DNA of 64,000 nucleotides from Microbacterium paraoxydans (GTDB taxonomy: Bacteria > Actinomycetota > Actinomycetes > Actinomycetales > Microbacteriaceae): the NCBI RefSeq assembly GCF_018224615.1, contig NZ_JAGTUK010000003.1:730339-794338 (forward strand), written 5' to 3'. Of the stretch, positions 42,733-51,225 are shown piece by piece; the stretch's first letter is position 1; each line of letters begins with the position of its first letter. The notes below the pieces were generated by a model. The model saw only the letters and a list, made by a program, of their open reading frames with translations. It was not told where the DNA came from and did no database searches. Position numbers and translations under genes: made by a program.

Positions 42733-43815
42733 TCAGTGCGCGGCGATCAGCCGATCGGCCGTGCGCCGAGCCCAGTCCTCGGCCTCGGCGAGCGTCTCCA
42801 CCGTGAGCGCCTCCGGGGCCTCGTGCGCGTCGACGACTGCGGCGACCGTGTCGACGATGCCGAGGAACGACAGGCGCCCCTCGTGGAACGCGTCGACGGC
42901 CTGCTCGTTCGCGGCGTTGTACACCGCGGGGAAGGTGCCCCCCGCACGTCCGACCGCCTTCGCGAGAGCCACGGACGGGAACGCCTCGCCGTCGAGCGGC
43001 TCGAACGTCCACGAGCTCGCGGCGGTCCAGTCGAGCGGGCGACCCACGCCTCCGATGCGGTGCGGCCAGTCGAGACCGAGCGAGATCGGCAGGCGCATGT
43101 CCGGCGGCGAGGCCTGAGCGATCGTGGACCCGTCGATGAACTCGACCATCGAGTGCACGATCGACTGCGGGTGGACGACCACCTCGATGTCGTCGTAGGG
43201 CACGTCGAACAGCAGATGTGCCTCGATGACCTCGAGCCCCTTGTTGACGAGCGTGGCGGAGTTCGTGGTCACCGTCCTGCCCATGTTCCAGGTCGGGTGT
43301 GCGAGAGCCTGGTCCGGCGTGACCTCGGTGAGCTCCGCGCGTGAGCGCCCGCGGAAGGGCCCGCCCGAAGCGGTCACGACCAGGCGCCGGACCTCGTCAT
43401 GAGTGCCGGAGCGGAGCGCCTGCGCGAGGGCGGAGTGCTCCGAGTCGACGGGGACGATCTGATCGGGGGCGGCAGCGGCCAACACCAGGTCGCCGCCCAC
43501 GATGAGCGACTCCTTGTTCGCGAGGGCGAGCGTGCGGCCCGCCTGGAGCGCCGCGAGCGTGGACCCGAGACCGATCGACCCCGTGATCGCGTTGAGGACC
43601 ACATCGGCCTCGACATCTCGCACGAGCTGCTCGGCCTCGGCGGCCCCCAGGGCCGTGTCCTCCACCTGGAACTGCTCTGCCTGCGCGGTCAGCAGTTCCC
43701 GGTTGGACCCGGCGGCCAGGCCGACCAGTTCGAACCGTCGCGGGTTCGCACGGATCACGTCCAGCGCCTGGGTGCCGATGGAACCGGTGGAGCCGAGGAC
43801 GATGACGCGACGCAT
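42733..43815 (-). CDS. dxr: 1-Deoxy-D-xylulose 5-phosphate reductoisomerase
   Basis: Second enzyme of the MEP pathway, 360 residues, making methylerythritol 4-phosphate with [19 protein letters not shown] (residues 8-21) is the NADPH loop. Metal and substrate motifs [20 protein letters not shown] and TASGGPFRG follow in order, then [10 protein letters not shown] and NAANEQAV. The start lies six bases after TAGGCT, so it is likely leaderless. Confidence 0.96.
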   Translation of the reverse strand: MRRVIVLGSTGSIGTQALDVIRANPRRFELVGLAAGSNRELLTAQAEQFQVEDTALGAAEAEQLVRDVEADVVLNAITGSIGLGSTLAALQAGRTLALANKESLIVGGDLVLAAAAPDQIVPVDSEHSALAQALRSGTHDEVRRLVVTASGGPFRGRSRAELTEVTPDQALAHPTWNMGRTVTTNSATLVNKGLEVIEAHLLFDVPYDDIEVVVHPQSIVHSMVEFIDGSTIAQASPPDMRLPISLGLDWPHRIGGVGRPLDWTAASSWTFEPLDGEAFPSVALAKAVGRAGGTFPAVYNAANEQAVDAFHEGRLSFLGIVDTVAAVVDAHEAPEALTVETLAEAEDWARRTADRLIAAH

Positions 43816-43827
43816 GACGCCAGCCTA
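43816..43827 (-). promoter_or_regulatory. -10 box of leaderless dxr
   Basis: TAGGCT (minus strand, 43822-43827), then GGCGTC, then ATG. Confidence 0.6.
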
Positions 43828-43852
43828 GGACACGGCCGCCGTCACCTCCGCG

Positions 43853-44815
43853 CTACTGCTGCGCCTGGACCGGGGTGGTGGCGAGGATGTCGATCACGAA
43901 CACGAGGCTCTCCTTCTGGAGCTCATTGCCCTCGCTCGCACCGTAACCATCGGACGGGGGCATCACGACGAGCACCTGCGACCCGACCTTCTGCCCTTCG
44001 AGCGCCTTCTGGAAACCGGCGACGACGCCCGTCGTCTGGAACTGCGCCGGGGCGGCATCGCGACTCCAGCTGGAGTCGAACTCCTTGCCGTCGGACCACT
44101 TCACGCCCAGGTACTGCACGACCACCAGGTCACCGGAGGCCACCGTGGCACCGTCACCCTGCTTGAGCACGGCAACCTTCGTCTCGGTCGGCGCATCGCC
44201 GTCGGGGATCGTGATGCTGGGCTTGCCCTTGTCGTCGAGCTTGACCGTCGGCATGCCGGGCGTCGGGTCGACCGGCGTTCCGGTGGCGACCTCGGGCAGT
44301 TGCTCGACGGCCTCTGCGTACACGACCTTGTTCGTTCCGCCGTCACCGAACACCTTGCCGGGAAGCGCGAGAACAACCTGCGACCCGATCGGCTGACACT
44401 CGAGCGCGGCGATGAACAGCGACGCACTGTTCTGATCGAGAAGGACAGGAGTTTCGCCGCTCTCACTCCGTGCCGACGAGTCGATCACCTCACCGGTTGA
44501 AGCCTCGACGATCTGGTACTTCACCCCGACCAGGTCATTCGCGACAACCTCTTCACCACTGCCTTTGGAAATCACGGTTCGCTCCACGTCTGCGAACGCC
44601 GCATCCGCCGGCACCTTGATGACGGCTTCGAGTCCCTCTCCCTGCACCTCAACGGAATTGGAGGTCTTGCCCGGCTGCGCGTCCAGCAAACACCCGCTCG
44701 AGGCGGACGGGTCGGGGGTGCCCGAGCTCTCCGGCGAACCGCTGCCGGAGCACCCGGCCAGCAGCAGGGTCGCCGCGGCGACGGTGGACAGGACGATGAG
44801 CGGACGCTTGCGCAC
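43853..44815 (-). CDS. FKBP-type prolyl isomerase lipoprotein
   Basis: Exported lipoprotein of 320 residues with lipobox LLAGC near residue 22 and a Ser/Pro-rich linker. Two FKBP-like domains follow. The first (about residues 65-170) lacks several pocket residues and looks degenerate. The second (about 210-315) is intact, with LVVVQYLGVKWSDGKEFDSSW, FQKALEGQKVGSQVLVVMPP and LVFVIDIL. It probably assists folding of exported proteins at the outer face of the membrane. The GTG at 44813-44815 follows a GAGG ribosome binding site and yields the normal basic signal peptide start; the longer open frame adds an unsuitable N-terminus. Confidence 0.9.
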   Translation of the reverse strand: MRKRPLIVLSTVAAATLLLAGCSGSGSPESSGTPDPSASSGCLLDAQPGKTSNSVEVQGEGLEAVIKVPADAAFADVERTVISKGSGEEVVANDLVGVKYQIVEASTGEVIDSSARSESGETPVLLDQNSASLFIAALECQPIGSQVVLALPGKVFGDGGTNKVVYAEAVEQLPEVATGTPVDPTPGMPTVKLDDKGKPSITIPDGDAPTETKVAVLKQGDGATVASGDLVVVQYLGVKWSDGKEFDSSWSRDAAPAQFQTTGVVAGFQKALEGQKVGSQVLVVMPPSDGYGASEGNELQKESLVFVIDILATTPVQAQQ

Positions 44816-44926
44816 AGTGAGACCTCGGGATCGCGGGCGGGACACTCCATCCTGCCCCATCGCCCTTTGCCCGCGCTGGGAGGTATGGCGAGAGTCTTCA
44901 TTCCCGCCTCGGCATGGGGCCGGGAG

Positions 44927-44938
44927 TATTCTGCTCTG
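44927..44938 (+). promoter_or_regulatory. -10 box of acyltransferase gene
   Basis: TATTCT at 44927-44932, then six bases to ATG 44939. This chooses the start over an upstream in-frame codon. Confidence 0.6.
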
Positions 44939-45718
44939 ATGACCTCTGAGCAGTCCGTCGAACCCGAACCCGCCTCAGAGGACACCCCGAAGCCCCGCCA
45001 TGCCGGCTTCACGTACGCGCTCGGCCGCAGCCTGATCGCCCCGCTCGCCCGCATGATCTACCGTCCCCGGATCGAGGGGCGCGAGAACGTCCCCACCACG
45101 GGGCCGGTCATCTTCGCGAGCAACCATCTGTCGTTCATCGACTCGATCGCCATCCCCGTCGCCGCACCGCGCCCCGTGCACTTCCTCGCGAAGTCGAGCT
45201 ACTTCGAGGGATCGGGGTTCAGTGGCCGACTCACCAAGACCTTCTTCGAGGCGATCGGTGCGATCCCGGTGCGCCGCGGCGCGGGTCAGGCGGCGCTCGA
45301 CGCTCTCGACCTGCAGCGACAGCTGCTCGAAGAGGGTCTCGCGGTAGCGCTGTACCCCGAGGGAACCCGCTCCACCGACGGCCGCCTCTACAAGGGCCGC
45401 ACGGGCGTGGCCTTCCTCGCCCTGCAGACGGGCGCCCCGGTCGTGCCGGTCGGCCTCATCGGCACCGACAAGGTCATGCCGGTGGGGGCGAAGATGCCGA
45501 CCCTGTCCGAGCGCGTGACCGTGCGGTTCGGCGAGCCGCTCGACCTCTCCCCTCACGGACCGGCGAGCAGCGGACGCGCGCGGCGACTCGCCACCGACGA
45601 GATCATGGCGGCGATCCACGCGCTGTCCGGGCAGGAGCTGGCCGGCACCTACAACGAAGCCCCGGCGCAGGGCACGATCGAGAAGATCAAGCAGGCGCTG
45701 CCGCACGAGCGTCGCTGA
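44939..45718 (+). CDS. 1-Acyl-sn-glycerol-3-phosphate acyltransferase family protein
   Basis: PlsC-type membrane-associated acyltransferase of 259 residues, which makes phosphatidic acid from lysophosphatidic acid. The catalytic NHLSFID (HX4D, about residue 60) and the phosphate-binding PEGTRS (about residue 140) are both intact, with GAIPVRRG between and VPVGLIGTDKV after. No transmembrane segment other than a weak N-terminal hydrophobic stretch is visible. It is convergent with osmC. Substrate class is inferred from motifs. Confidence 0.9.
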   Translation: MTSEQSVEPEPASEDTPKPRHAGFTYALGRSLIAPLARMIYRPRIEGRENVPTTGPVIFASNHLSFIDSIAIPVAAPRPVHFLAKSSYFEGSGFSGRLTKTFFEAIGAIPVRRGAGQAALDALDLQRQLLEEGLAVALYPEGTRSTDGRLYKGRTGVAFLALQTGAPVVPVGLIGTDKVMPVGAKMPTLSERVTVRFGEPLDLSPHGPASSGRARRLATDEIMAAIHALSGQELAGTYNEAPAQGTIEKIKQALPHERR

Positions 45719-45800
45719 GCACCCGACGGGACGCACTCCTCTCCTCCCCGCGGCGCAGGCGACGCCGGGGCTCATCGTGGACGCGCAGCCGAGGCGGGGG

Positions 45801-46298
45801 TCAACCGAGCGAGGTGACCGTGGCCTCGTGGCGCACCGGGAAGTTCACTGAGTTCGCGATGAAGCACCACTCGTTCGCCTGGGCGTGTGCGCGCTCCGCC
45901 ACCTCGATCATCGAGGGGTCCGCCACGACGACCTCGGGGTGCAGCGTCACTTCGACGAACGACCCCCCGCCGGCCCCGTTCTCGCGCATGAGGCCCCGCG
46001 CGCTGTCGCGGTAGGAGACCACGACGACGCCGGCGGTGACACAGGCGTGCAGGTACGACAGCAGGTGACACTCGGACAGCGAGGCCAGCAGCAGGTCCTC
46101 CGGATTCCAGCGGGAGGGGTCGCCCCGGAACGGCTTGTCGGAGGACGCGAGCAGAGCGGGCTTGCCCTCGATCTCGATCGTGACGTCGCGGCGGTAGTCA
46201 CGGTACCCACTGGTGCCGGTGCCGGAGTTGCCCGTCCACGTGGTGGTGAGGGCGTAGTGGTGGTCACCGAGGGAACGCGCTGCGGAGTGCTCTGCCAT
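45801..46298 (-). CDS. OsmC family peroxiredoxin-like protein
   Basis: Thiol peroxidase-type protein of 165 residues in the OsmC/Ohr superfamily. Two redox Cys are present: one in LSECHLLSYLH (about residue 78) and one in NEWCFIANSVN (about residue 143). The order and the PEDLLLASLSECH context match the OsmC/YhfA branch rather than Ohr. It probably reduces organic hydroperoxides in the cytosol. CAGACT six bases before the ATG is a weak -10 candidate. No OhrR-type regulator is adjacent. Confidence 0.9.
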   Translation of the reverse strand: MAEHSAARSLGDHHYALTTTWTGNSGTGTSGYRDYRRDVTIEIEGKPALLASSDKPFRGDPSRWNPEDLLLASLSECHLLSYLHACVTAGVVVVSYRDSARGLMRENGAGGGSFVEVTLHPEVVVADPSMIEVAERAHAQANEWCFIANSVNFPVRHEATVTSLG

Positions 46299-46371
46299 GG
46301 CCTCAGTCTGCCAGGCGCCTCCGACGTCGCGACGCTCCGCCGTCGGCCCGAGGGGACCGGGCCTGCGGCAC

Positions 46372-46383
46372 TAGGCTGATGGG
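46372..46383 (+). promoter_or_regulatory. -10 box of leaderless asparaginase gene
   Basis: TAGGCT at 46372-46377, then GATGGG, then GTG 46384. Confidence 0.6.
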
Positions 46384-47379
46384 GTGCTGGAGACACTCAC
46401 CGTTCAGGATTCCGTCGAGCTCGCTGTCGTGGAACGGAGCGGCTTCATCGAGTCACGCCACGCCGGAGCCGCGGTGGTGCTGTCGCCCGACGGAGAGGTG
46501 ATCGCGCGACACGGCAACACCGACGCCCTCATCCTTCCGCGGTCGAGCCTGAAGCCGCTGCAGGCCGTGGCGTGCATCACCGCCGGTGCCCCTCTGGAGG
46601 GCGAGCAGCTCGCCCTTTCGACAGCGAGTCACACGGGGACGGACCGGCACGCCGCGGTGGTGCGCGACATCCTCACGGCCGGCGGTCTCACGGAGGACGA
46701 TCTGGCCTGCCCGCCCGCGTGGCCCAGCGACTCCGCAACCCGCGACGAGCTCGTGAGAGAGCACGGCCAGGAGGCGCGCGTGCGCATGAACTGCTCCGGC
46801 AAGCACGCTGCGATGCTGCGCGCCTGCGTTGCGACCGGCTGGCCCACCGCCGGCTACCTCGACCCCGCGCACCCCCTTCAAGCGCACATCCGCGACGTGG
46901 TCGAGCGCCTGACCGGCGAGAAGATCGCCCACACCTCGATCGACGGGTGCGGCGCGCCGGTGCACGCGATCACCCTCACGGGACTCGCCCGCGGAATCCA
47001 TCGCATCGGCACCGCGTCCGACCGCTCCCCCTTCGCGCTTCATCGCGTGGCCGGTTCCCTCGTACGTGCCGTGCGCGAGAACCCGTGGACCGTCGAAGGC
47101 CCCGGGCGCCCGGACACCATCGCGACCGAGCGCCTCGGCGTCTTCACGAAGGGCGGTGCGGAGGGCGTCATGGTCATGGTCGCCCCGAACGGAACGACGA
47201 CAGCGCTGAAGATGCTCGATGGAGCTGCGCGCGCCTCGACCATCGTCGCGGCGACTCTCCTCGCGCGGGCGGGCGCTCTGAGCGACACCGATGTGGCCGG
47301 TCTCGCCGAGGCACTCCCCCTCGACGTGCTGGGCGGGGGCGCGCGGGTGGGCACGGTTCGCCCCGGCGCGGGCATCTGA
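46384..47379 (+). CDS. Class 3 (Rhizobium-type) L-asparaginase
   Basis: Hydrolyses asparagine to aspartate and ammonia; 331 residues. The fold is the serine-beta-lactamase-like type of Rhizobium etli ReAV, not E. coli AnsA/AnsB. RSSLKPLQ gives the Ser-Ser-x-Lys motif (Ser54/Ser55, Lys57), and Cys137 and Lys140 in NCSGKHA with Cys189 in IDGCGAP match the zinc-linked Cys/Lys/Cys set known for ReAV. No signal peptide, so it is cytosolic. The gene converges on the EccC-like ATPase gene after 11 bases. Confidence 0.92.
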   Translation: MLETLTVQDSVELAVVERSGFIESRHAGAAVVLSPDGEVIARHGNTDALILPRSSLKPLQAVACITAGAPLEGEQLALSTASHTGTDRHAAVVRDILTAGGLTEDDLACPPAWPSDSATRDELVREHGQEARVRMNCSGKHAAMLRACVATGWPTAGYLDPAHPLQAHIRDVVERLTGEKIAHTSIDGCGAPVHAITLTGLARGIHRIGTASDRSPFALHRVAGSLVRAVRENPWTVEGPGRPDTIATERLGVFTKGGAEGVMVMVAPNGTTTALKMLDGAARASTIVAATLLARAGALSDTDVAGLAEALPLDVLGGGARVGTVRPGAGI

Positions 47380-47390
47380 CCCTCCCGCCT

Positions 47391-50135
47391 TCACCGCCCG
47401 CCCATCCCAGGCAGAACGACCCGGCGCGGGGCCCGGTCACCCACGACCGACCAGGCGCGTCCGCGGTGCGGTCTGGCGAACGGCGGGAGGTCGCGGACGC
47501 CCACGAGCTGCCGCAGGTCGGACGGCCGCTCCGCGCGCACGAGCACCTCGCCCTCGGCGCGGATCTCCTGCCACAGAGACCACTGCCGCTGCCAGGTGTC
47601 CGCATCCGCGACGAGGACGCATGGGTCGGCCGTCCGCACCTCGGAGCCGACCGCTCGCACGTCCCACTCCGGTCGCGCTGCCCGCAGAGCCTGCACCGTC
47701 TCCACCGCACCCGCCGTGACCAGTGCGGCGACCCTCCGCACGGGCGCCCACTCCTCGACCGCAACGGCGCGAGGCCGCTCCGGCCCCTCGTCCACCCAGG
47801 CGAACTGCACCTCGCGCCCGTCCAGCACAGCGCGACCGGGCGGCCGCTGGCCGTGGAAGCTTGACATGTCACCGCCCGCCGCGAGGTGCTCGACCCTCGA
47901 CGCCGAACGCAGCAGGGCACGCCGCGGAAGGCTGTCGAGCACCCGTCCCAGCGGACCCGACGCGCGTACGGCCGTCAGCACCCAGGTCGTCGACGGTGAC
48001 AGCCGCAGCGCCTGCTCCCACCGCTGCGCGAACTCCTGCGCGTAGTCGACGGGAAGTTCCGCGTGCAGCGCGTCGATGTCATCGCACAGCACGAGCTCGG
48101 GGATGCGCGCCTCTCCGCTCACCCATGCCGCAAGAAGGTCGAACGCGTGCTCCGGATCGGATGGAAACAGCAGAGCGTCGGGTCGCTGCGTCGCCAGCGT
48201 GCGGACGACCGTGGAGCGTCCGCTTCCCGGCGCCCCCAGCACGGTGAGCCCGCGTTCGCGTCCCGGTCGCAGAAGCTCCCGCGGCTGGCTCTGGCGCTCC
48301 GGCTCGTCGGCCAGGCCGACCACGACTGCGCTTTCACCGCTCCCGTGCGCCCCGTTGGTCTGCAACCAGAGGTCAACAAGATCGACACGTCGCGGCAGCG
48401 GCGGCAGCCACGGGCTACCCGCCGGCGCGGCGTCGGCCCAACGCGCCGCGACCCGGCGGAGGTCGCTGTGTCCTGTCAGTGCCACTCGAAGCAGCGCCGG
48501 CTCCCTGTCCTGTGGGCGACGCACGAGCGCGCAGCCCCGCCCGTCGGATCCCCCGGGAAGTGCGGAAGCCGCCTCCGTGCCGAGTACGGCCCTGCTATCA
48601 GCGGCATCCGCGACCCGCAGGCTGATGCGCAACGGACAGTTGGCCGCCAAGGCGTCGCGGATCACTCCAGCTGCGCGTTGCGTCCCGAGGATCAGGTGCA
48701 TCCCCAGAGCTCGTCCACGCGCGGCGATGTCGGTGAAGACGTCCCCCAGGTCGGGATGCTCGTGGAGCAGCGCGGCGAACTCGTCGACCACGATCACCAG
48801 TCGCGGGAGGGCGGCATCGGCCACGTCACGAGCACCGGCCCCGGCCAGGACTGCCTCCCGCCGGCGCATCTCTGCACGGAGACTCGAGACGCCCCGATGG
48901 GCATCACCATCGTCGAGGTCCGTGATGACAGCGCCGACCTGCGGGAGGTCGCGAAGCGGTTCGAAGGCGGTACCGCCCTTGAAGTCGGCCAGCAGGAACG
49001 TCACACGGTCGGGCCCGTAGACGGCGGCCATCGACGTGATCCACGTGACCAGCAACTCGCTCTTACCCGTGCCGGTCATGCCCGTGACGATCGCGTGCGG
49101 GCCGTCCGCGACCAGGTCGACGACGACATCATCGCCCCGCGAATCGCGGCCGATCGCTGTGGAGAGCCCGTCGCCCACTTCGAGCGCCGTCAGCTCCGCC
49201 GTCGCCACAGCGAGCGGCAGCTCGCCGTCGTTGTCGTCCGGCCGAGCCGTCGCCGACGAGATCGCTTCCGCCTGCGCGCGCGAGACGCACTCGACCGCGA
49301 TGTGGGAGACGCCCTCCGGTGTCCGCAACGACGCGGCCGCCGGTTCGATGACGTCGATCACGGTCGTGATGCCTTCTGGTACCTCGGCGGTCGAGTCGAG
49401 TGTCCAGATCACCGCGTCAGCGTCGACTGCCGGCCGTCTGCCCGTTCCCCATCCCACTCGGAAAGAACCGGGCCGCCGTCGTGCGTGCGGCATCGTGAAA
49501 AGGCCGGACTCAGCAAGCTCCGCGCCGACAAGCGTCAGGTGATTCGGACCGAAGCGCTGGCAGAGCTGCACGACGAGGGCACGAGCCACGGCATCGGCGA
49601 TCGGCCCGGGTCCGCGCACGCACACGCCCCGCCCGAGCGGCACCACCACCGGTGCATCATCGAGCTCGGCACACCGCGCGCGGAACGCCTCCGCGCGCTC
49701 GCCCTCGCCGCCCGTGCACAGGACGGCACTGCGGCGAGCACCGCGTCCGACGGTGATCTCGGTGAGCGCATCCAGCGGGCGCGCCCCACGAAGCGGTGGT
49801 TCGACGATGCAGGCGACGGCGTCCGGACAGCGCGCGTCGAGCTGCGCACGCTCCTCGGCGTGCCGACGTTCGAGCGCCTCCTCGAGCGTGCGCCACTCGG
49901 ACTCAGTCCTGGCTCTCTCGCGGCGCCGATCCTGATTTCGAATCCTGGCAGCGTCAGCCACAGAAGCGAGCATCAGGAGTGGACCGAGTGCCGCGAACCA
50001 CAGGGTCTGCACCGAACCTGTGGTGACCCACAGCGCGACCCCCATCCCGATCGGGACGATCCCCGCGAGGTAAGGAATGGAGGTCCGGCGAGGAGGCGCA
50101 GGGGGCGCGGGAATGACGAGAGGAGAGGAATCCAT
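47391..50135 (-). CDS. EccC-like FtsK/SpoIIIE-domain ATPase
   Basis: Membrane-anchored ATPase of 914 residues. Two hydrophobic helices (about residues 20-60) are followed by an Arg/Glu coiled segment and a domain of about 200 residues before the first FtsK/SpoIIIE domain. Its Walker A is GMTGTGKS (residues 352-359), Walker B LVIVVDEF (446-453). A second P-loop, GAPGSGRS (634-641), has Arg in place of the catalytic Lys. The context LADFKGGTAFEPLRDLPQVGAVIT resembles the EccC subunit of type VII secretion. No WXG100 substrate, EccB, EccD or EccE is in the window, so this is an orphan or part of a split locus. PP2C lies just upstream on the same strand. Confidence 0.85.
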   Translation of the reverse strand: MDSSPLVIPAPPAPPRRTSIPYLAGIVPIGMGVALWVTTGSVQTLWFAALGPLLMLASVADAARIRNQDRRRERARTESEWRTLEEALERRHAEERAQLDARCPDAVACIVEPPLRGARPLDALTEITVGRGARRSAVLCTGGEGERAEAFRARCAELDDAPVVVPLGRGVCVRGPGPIADAVARALVVQLCQRFGPNHLTLVGAELAESGLFTMPHARRRPGSFRVGWGTGRRPAVDADAVIWTLDSTAEVPEGITTVIDVIEPAAASLRTPEGVSHIAVECVSRAQAEAISSATARPDDNDGELPLAVATAELTALEVGDGLSTAIGRDSRGDDVVVDLVADGPHAIVTGMTGTGKSELLVTWITSMAAVYGPDRVTFLLADFKGGTAFEPLRDLPQVGAVITDLDDGDAHRGVSSLRAEMRRREAVLAGAGARDVADAALPRLVIVVDEFAALLHEHPDLGDVFTDIAARGRALGMHLILGTQRAAGVIRDALAANCPLRISLRVADAADSRAVLGTEAASALPGGSDGRGCALVRRPQDREPALLRVALTGHSDLRRVAARWADAAPAGSPWLPPLPRRVDLVDLWLQTNGAHGSGESAVVVGLADEPERQSQPRELLRPGRERGLTVLGAPGSGRSTVVRTLATQRPDALLFPSDPEHAFDLLAAWVSGEARIPELVLCDDIDALHAELPVDYAQEFAQRWEQALRLSPSTTWVLTAVRASGPLGRVLDSLPRRALLRSASRVEHLAAGGDMSSFHGQRPPGRAVLDGREVQFAWVDEGPERPRAVAVEEWAPVRRVAALVTAGAVETVQALRAARPEWDVRAVGSEVRTADPCVLVADADTWQRQWSLWQEIRAEGEVLVRAERPSDLRQLVGVRDLPPFARPHRGRAWSVVGDRAPRRVVLPGMGGR

Positions 50136-50192
50136 GCGCCCAGTTCATCGGACCTCGATGCGGGACGCCCGCTCTCCACAACAGGCGAGCGA

Positions 50193-50990
50193 CTACTCGG
50201 CGGTGTCGTCCTCTGGGGAGGAGAGCTCGGCGGGATCGCTGACCTGCAGCACGATGAGCGTGACGTTGTCGCGGCCGCCATTGTCGAGAGCCGCTGTGAG
50301 CATCGCGTCGACGCACGCCGCAGGGTCGGCGTTCTCTCGCAAGAAGTGCTGGATCCCGTAATCGGTCAGTTCCTTGGTGAGGCCATCGGAGCAGATCACG
50401 AATCGGTCGCCGGCACGAACATCGATCGTGACGTAGTCCGGTGCGGTGAGCTCACTGGCTCCGACAGCGCGCGTGATGACGTTGCTATACGGGTGCCCCT
50501 CGGCCTCTTCCGGACTCAGCTTTCCGGCTGCGATCAGCTCCTGGACCACCGAGTGATCCGTGGTGACCTGGACGAGCCGATCGTCACGGAGAAGGTAGAC
50601 GCGAGAATCACCGATGTTGAGCGCCACCCACTGCGGCTCTCCCGCGCGATCGTCGAGGTACACGCCCGTGAGTGTGGTCCCGGTGCCCTCGTCGGTCGTC
50701 TCCGGGTGCTCGGCGATGTCGTCGACGGCGCGTGCGAGGGCCTCTTCGATCGTGTGGTGCGAGATGTCACCCGCGGTCACGGCCGCCTGGAGCCGCGACA
50801 CGGTGCTGCGACTCGCGATCTCGCCGCCCGCGTGGCCGCCCATACCGTCGGCGACGATGAACAGGGGGAACTCGGCCAGGAAGGCGTCCTGGTTGGTCTC
50901 ACGGCGACGGCCCTGATCCGTCACGCCCGCCCAGGAGAGCAGCAACGGGCGTCCCGCAACCGTGACGGTATGCGTCTTCGTCTCAGCCAC
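50193..50990 (-). CDS. PP2C-type Ser/Thr protein phosphatase
   Basis: Cytosolic metal-dependent phosphatase of 265 residues, PstP-like in its catalytic domain. The motifs are complete: RRRETNQDAF, FIVADGMGGHAGGE, DEGTGTTL, NIGDSRVYLLR, TTDHSVV, FVICSDGLTKEL and GGRDNVTLIV, which give the Asp residues for two metals. It has no transmembrane anchor, unlike PstP. Start GTG at 50988-50990 follows GGAGG with normal spacing. It lies 57 bases upstream of the EccC-like gene on the same strand, and such phosphatases are common partners of FHA and kinase signalling near secretion loci; no kinase or FHA gene is in the window. Confidence 0.92.
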   Translation of the reverse strand: MAETKTHTVTVAGRPLLLSWAGVTDQGRRRETNQDAFLAEFPLFIVADGMGGHAGGEIASRSTVSRLQAAVTAGDISHHTIEEALARAVDDIAEHPETTDEGTGTTLTGVYLDDRAGEPQWVALNIGDSRVYLLRDDRLVQVTTDHSVVQELIAAGKLSPEEAEGHPYSNVITRAVGASELTAPDYVTIDVRAGDRFVICSDGLTKELTDYGIQHFLRENADPAACVDAMLTAALDNGGRDNVTLIVLQVSDPAELSSPEDDTAE

Positions 50991-51037
50991 GTGCTGCCTC
51001 CGATGGACCTGCGGCAGGAAGGGCGGTCGCAGGATAC

Positions 51038-51136
51038 TCACACATCGTAGTGGAACTCGGTCCCCTCGCTTGCACCGGAGTCCGTCGACGGGCAGAGCGG
51101 AACAGAGGCGCCGACCAGGCGCTGCGGGGAGACCAT
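51038..51136 (-). CDS. Candidate leaderless small protein upstream of PP2C
   Basis: A 32-codon frame, ATG 51134-51136, beginning MVSPQRLVGASVP and ending SEGTEFHYDV. TAACGT lies seven bases before the ATG. It ends 47 bases before the PP2C start and lies downstream of the DUF5684 terminator, so it would be the first gene of a PP2C/EccC-like transcript. No family recognised. Function is unknown. Confidence 0.4.
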   Translation of the reverse strand: MVSPQRLVGASVPLCPSTDSGASEGTEFHYDV

Positions 51137-51149
51137 GCCCTCCACGTTA
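51137..51149 (-). promoter_or_regulatory. -10 box before small ORF and PP2C
   Basis: TAACGT (minus strand, 51144-51149), then GGAGGGC, then ATG. It is the only promoter candidate I see for the PP2C/EccC-like pair. Confidence 0.45.
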
Positions 51150-51180
51150 GCGGGCTCACCCCCGTCAGGGACACCGTCCA

Positions 51181-51221
51181 CAGCACGAAACCCCCGACGA
51201 GGCGCCGGGGGTTTCGTGCTG
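51181..51221 (-). terminator. Terminator of DUF5684 gene
   Basis: A perfect 16-base stem (CAGCACGAAACCCCCG with its complement) around a nine-base loop, directly after the DUF5684 stop. Confidence 0.88.
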
Positions 51222-51225
51222 ACGG

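Noticed and set aside
45719..45800. Hairpin between the acyltransferase gene and osmC as a terminator.
   Set aside because: The CCCCGCGGCG/CGACGCCGGGG pairing needs a bulge and a mismatch and has no T-run; not convincing enough to list.
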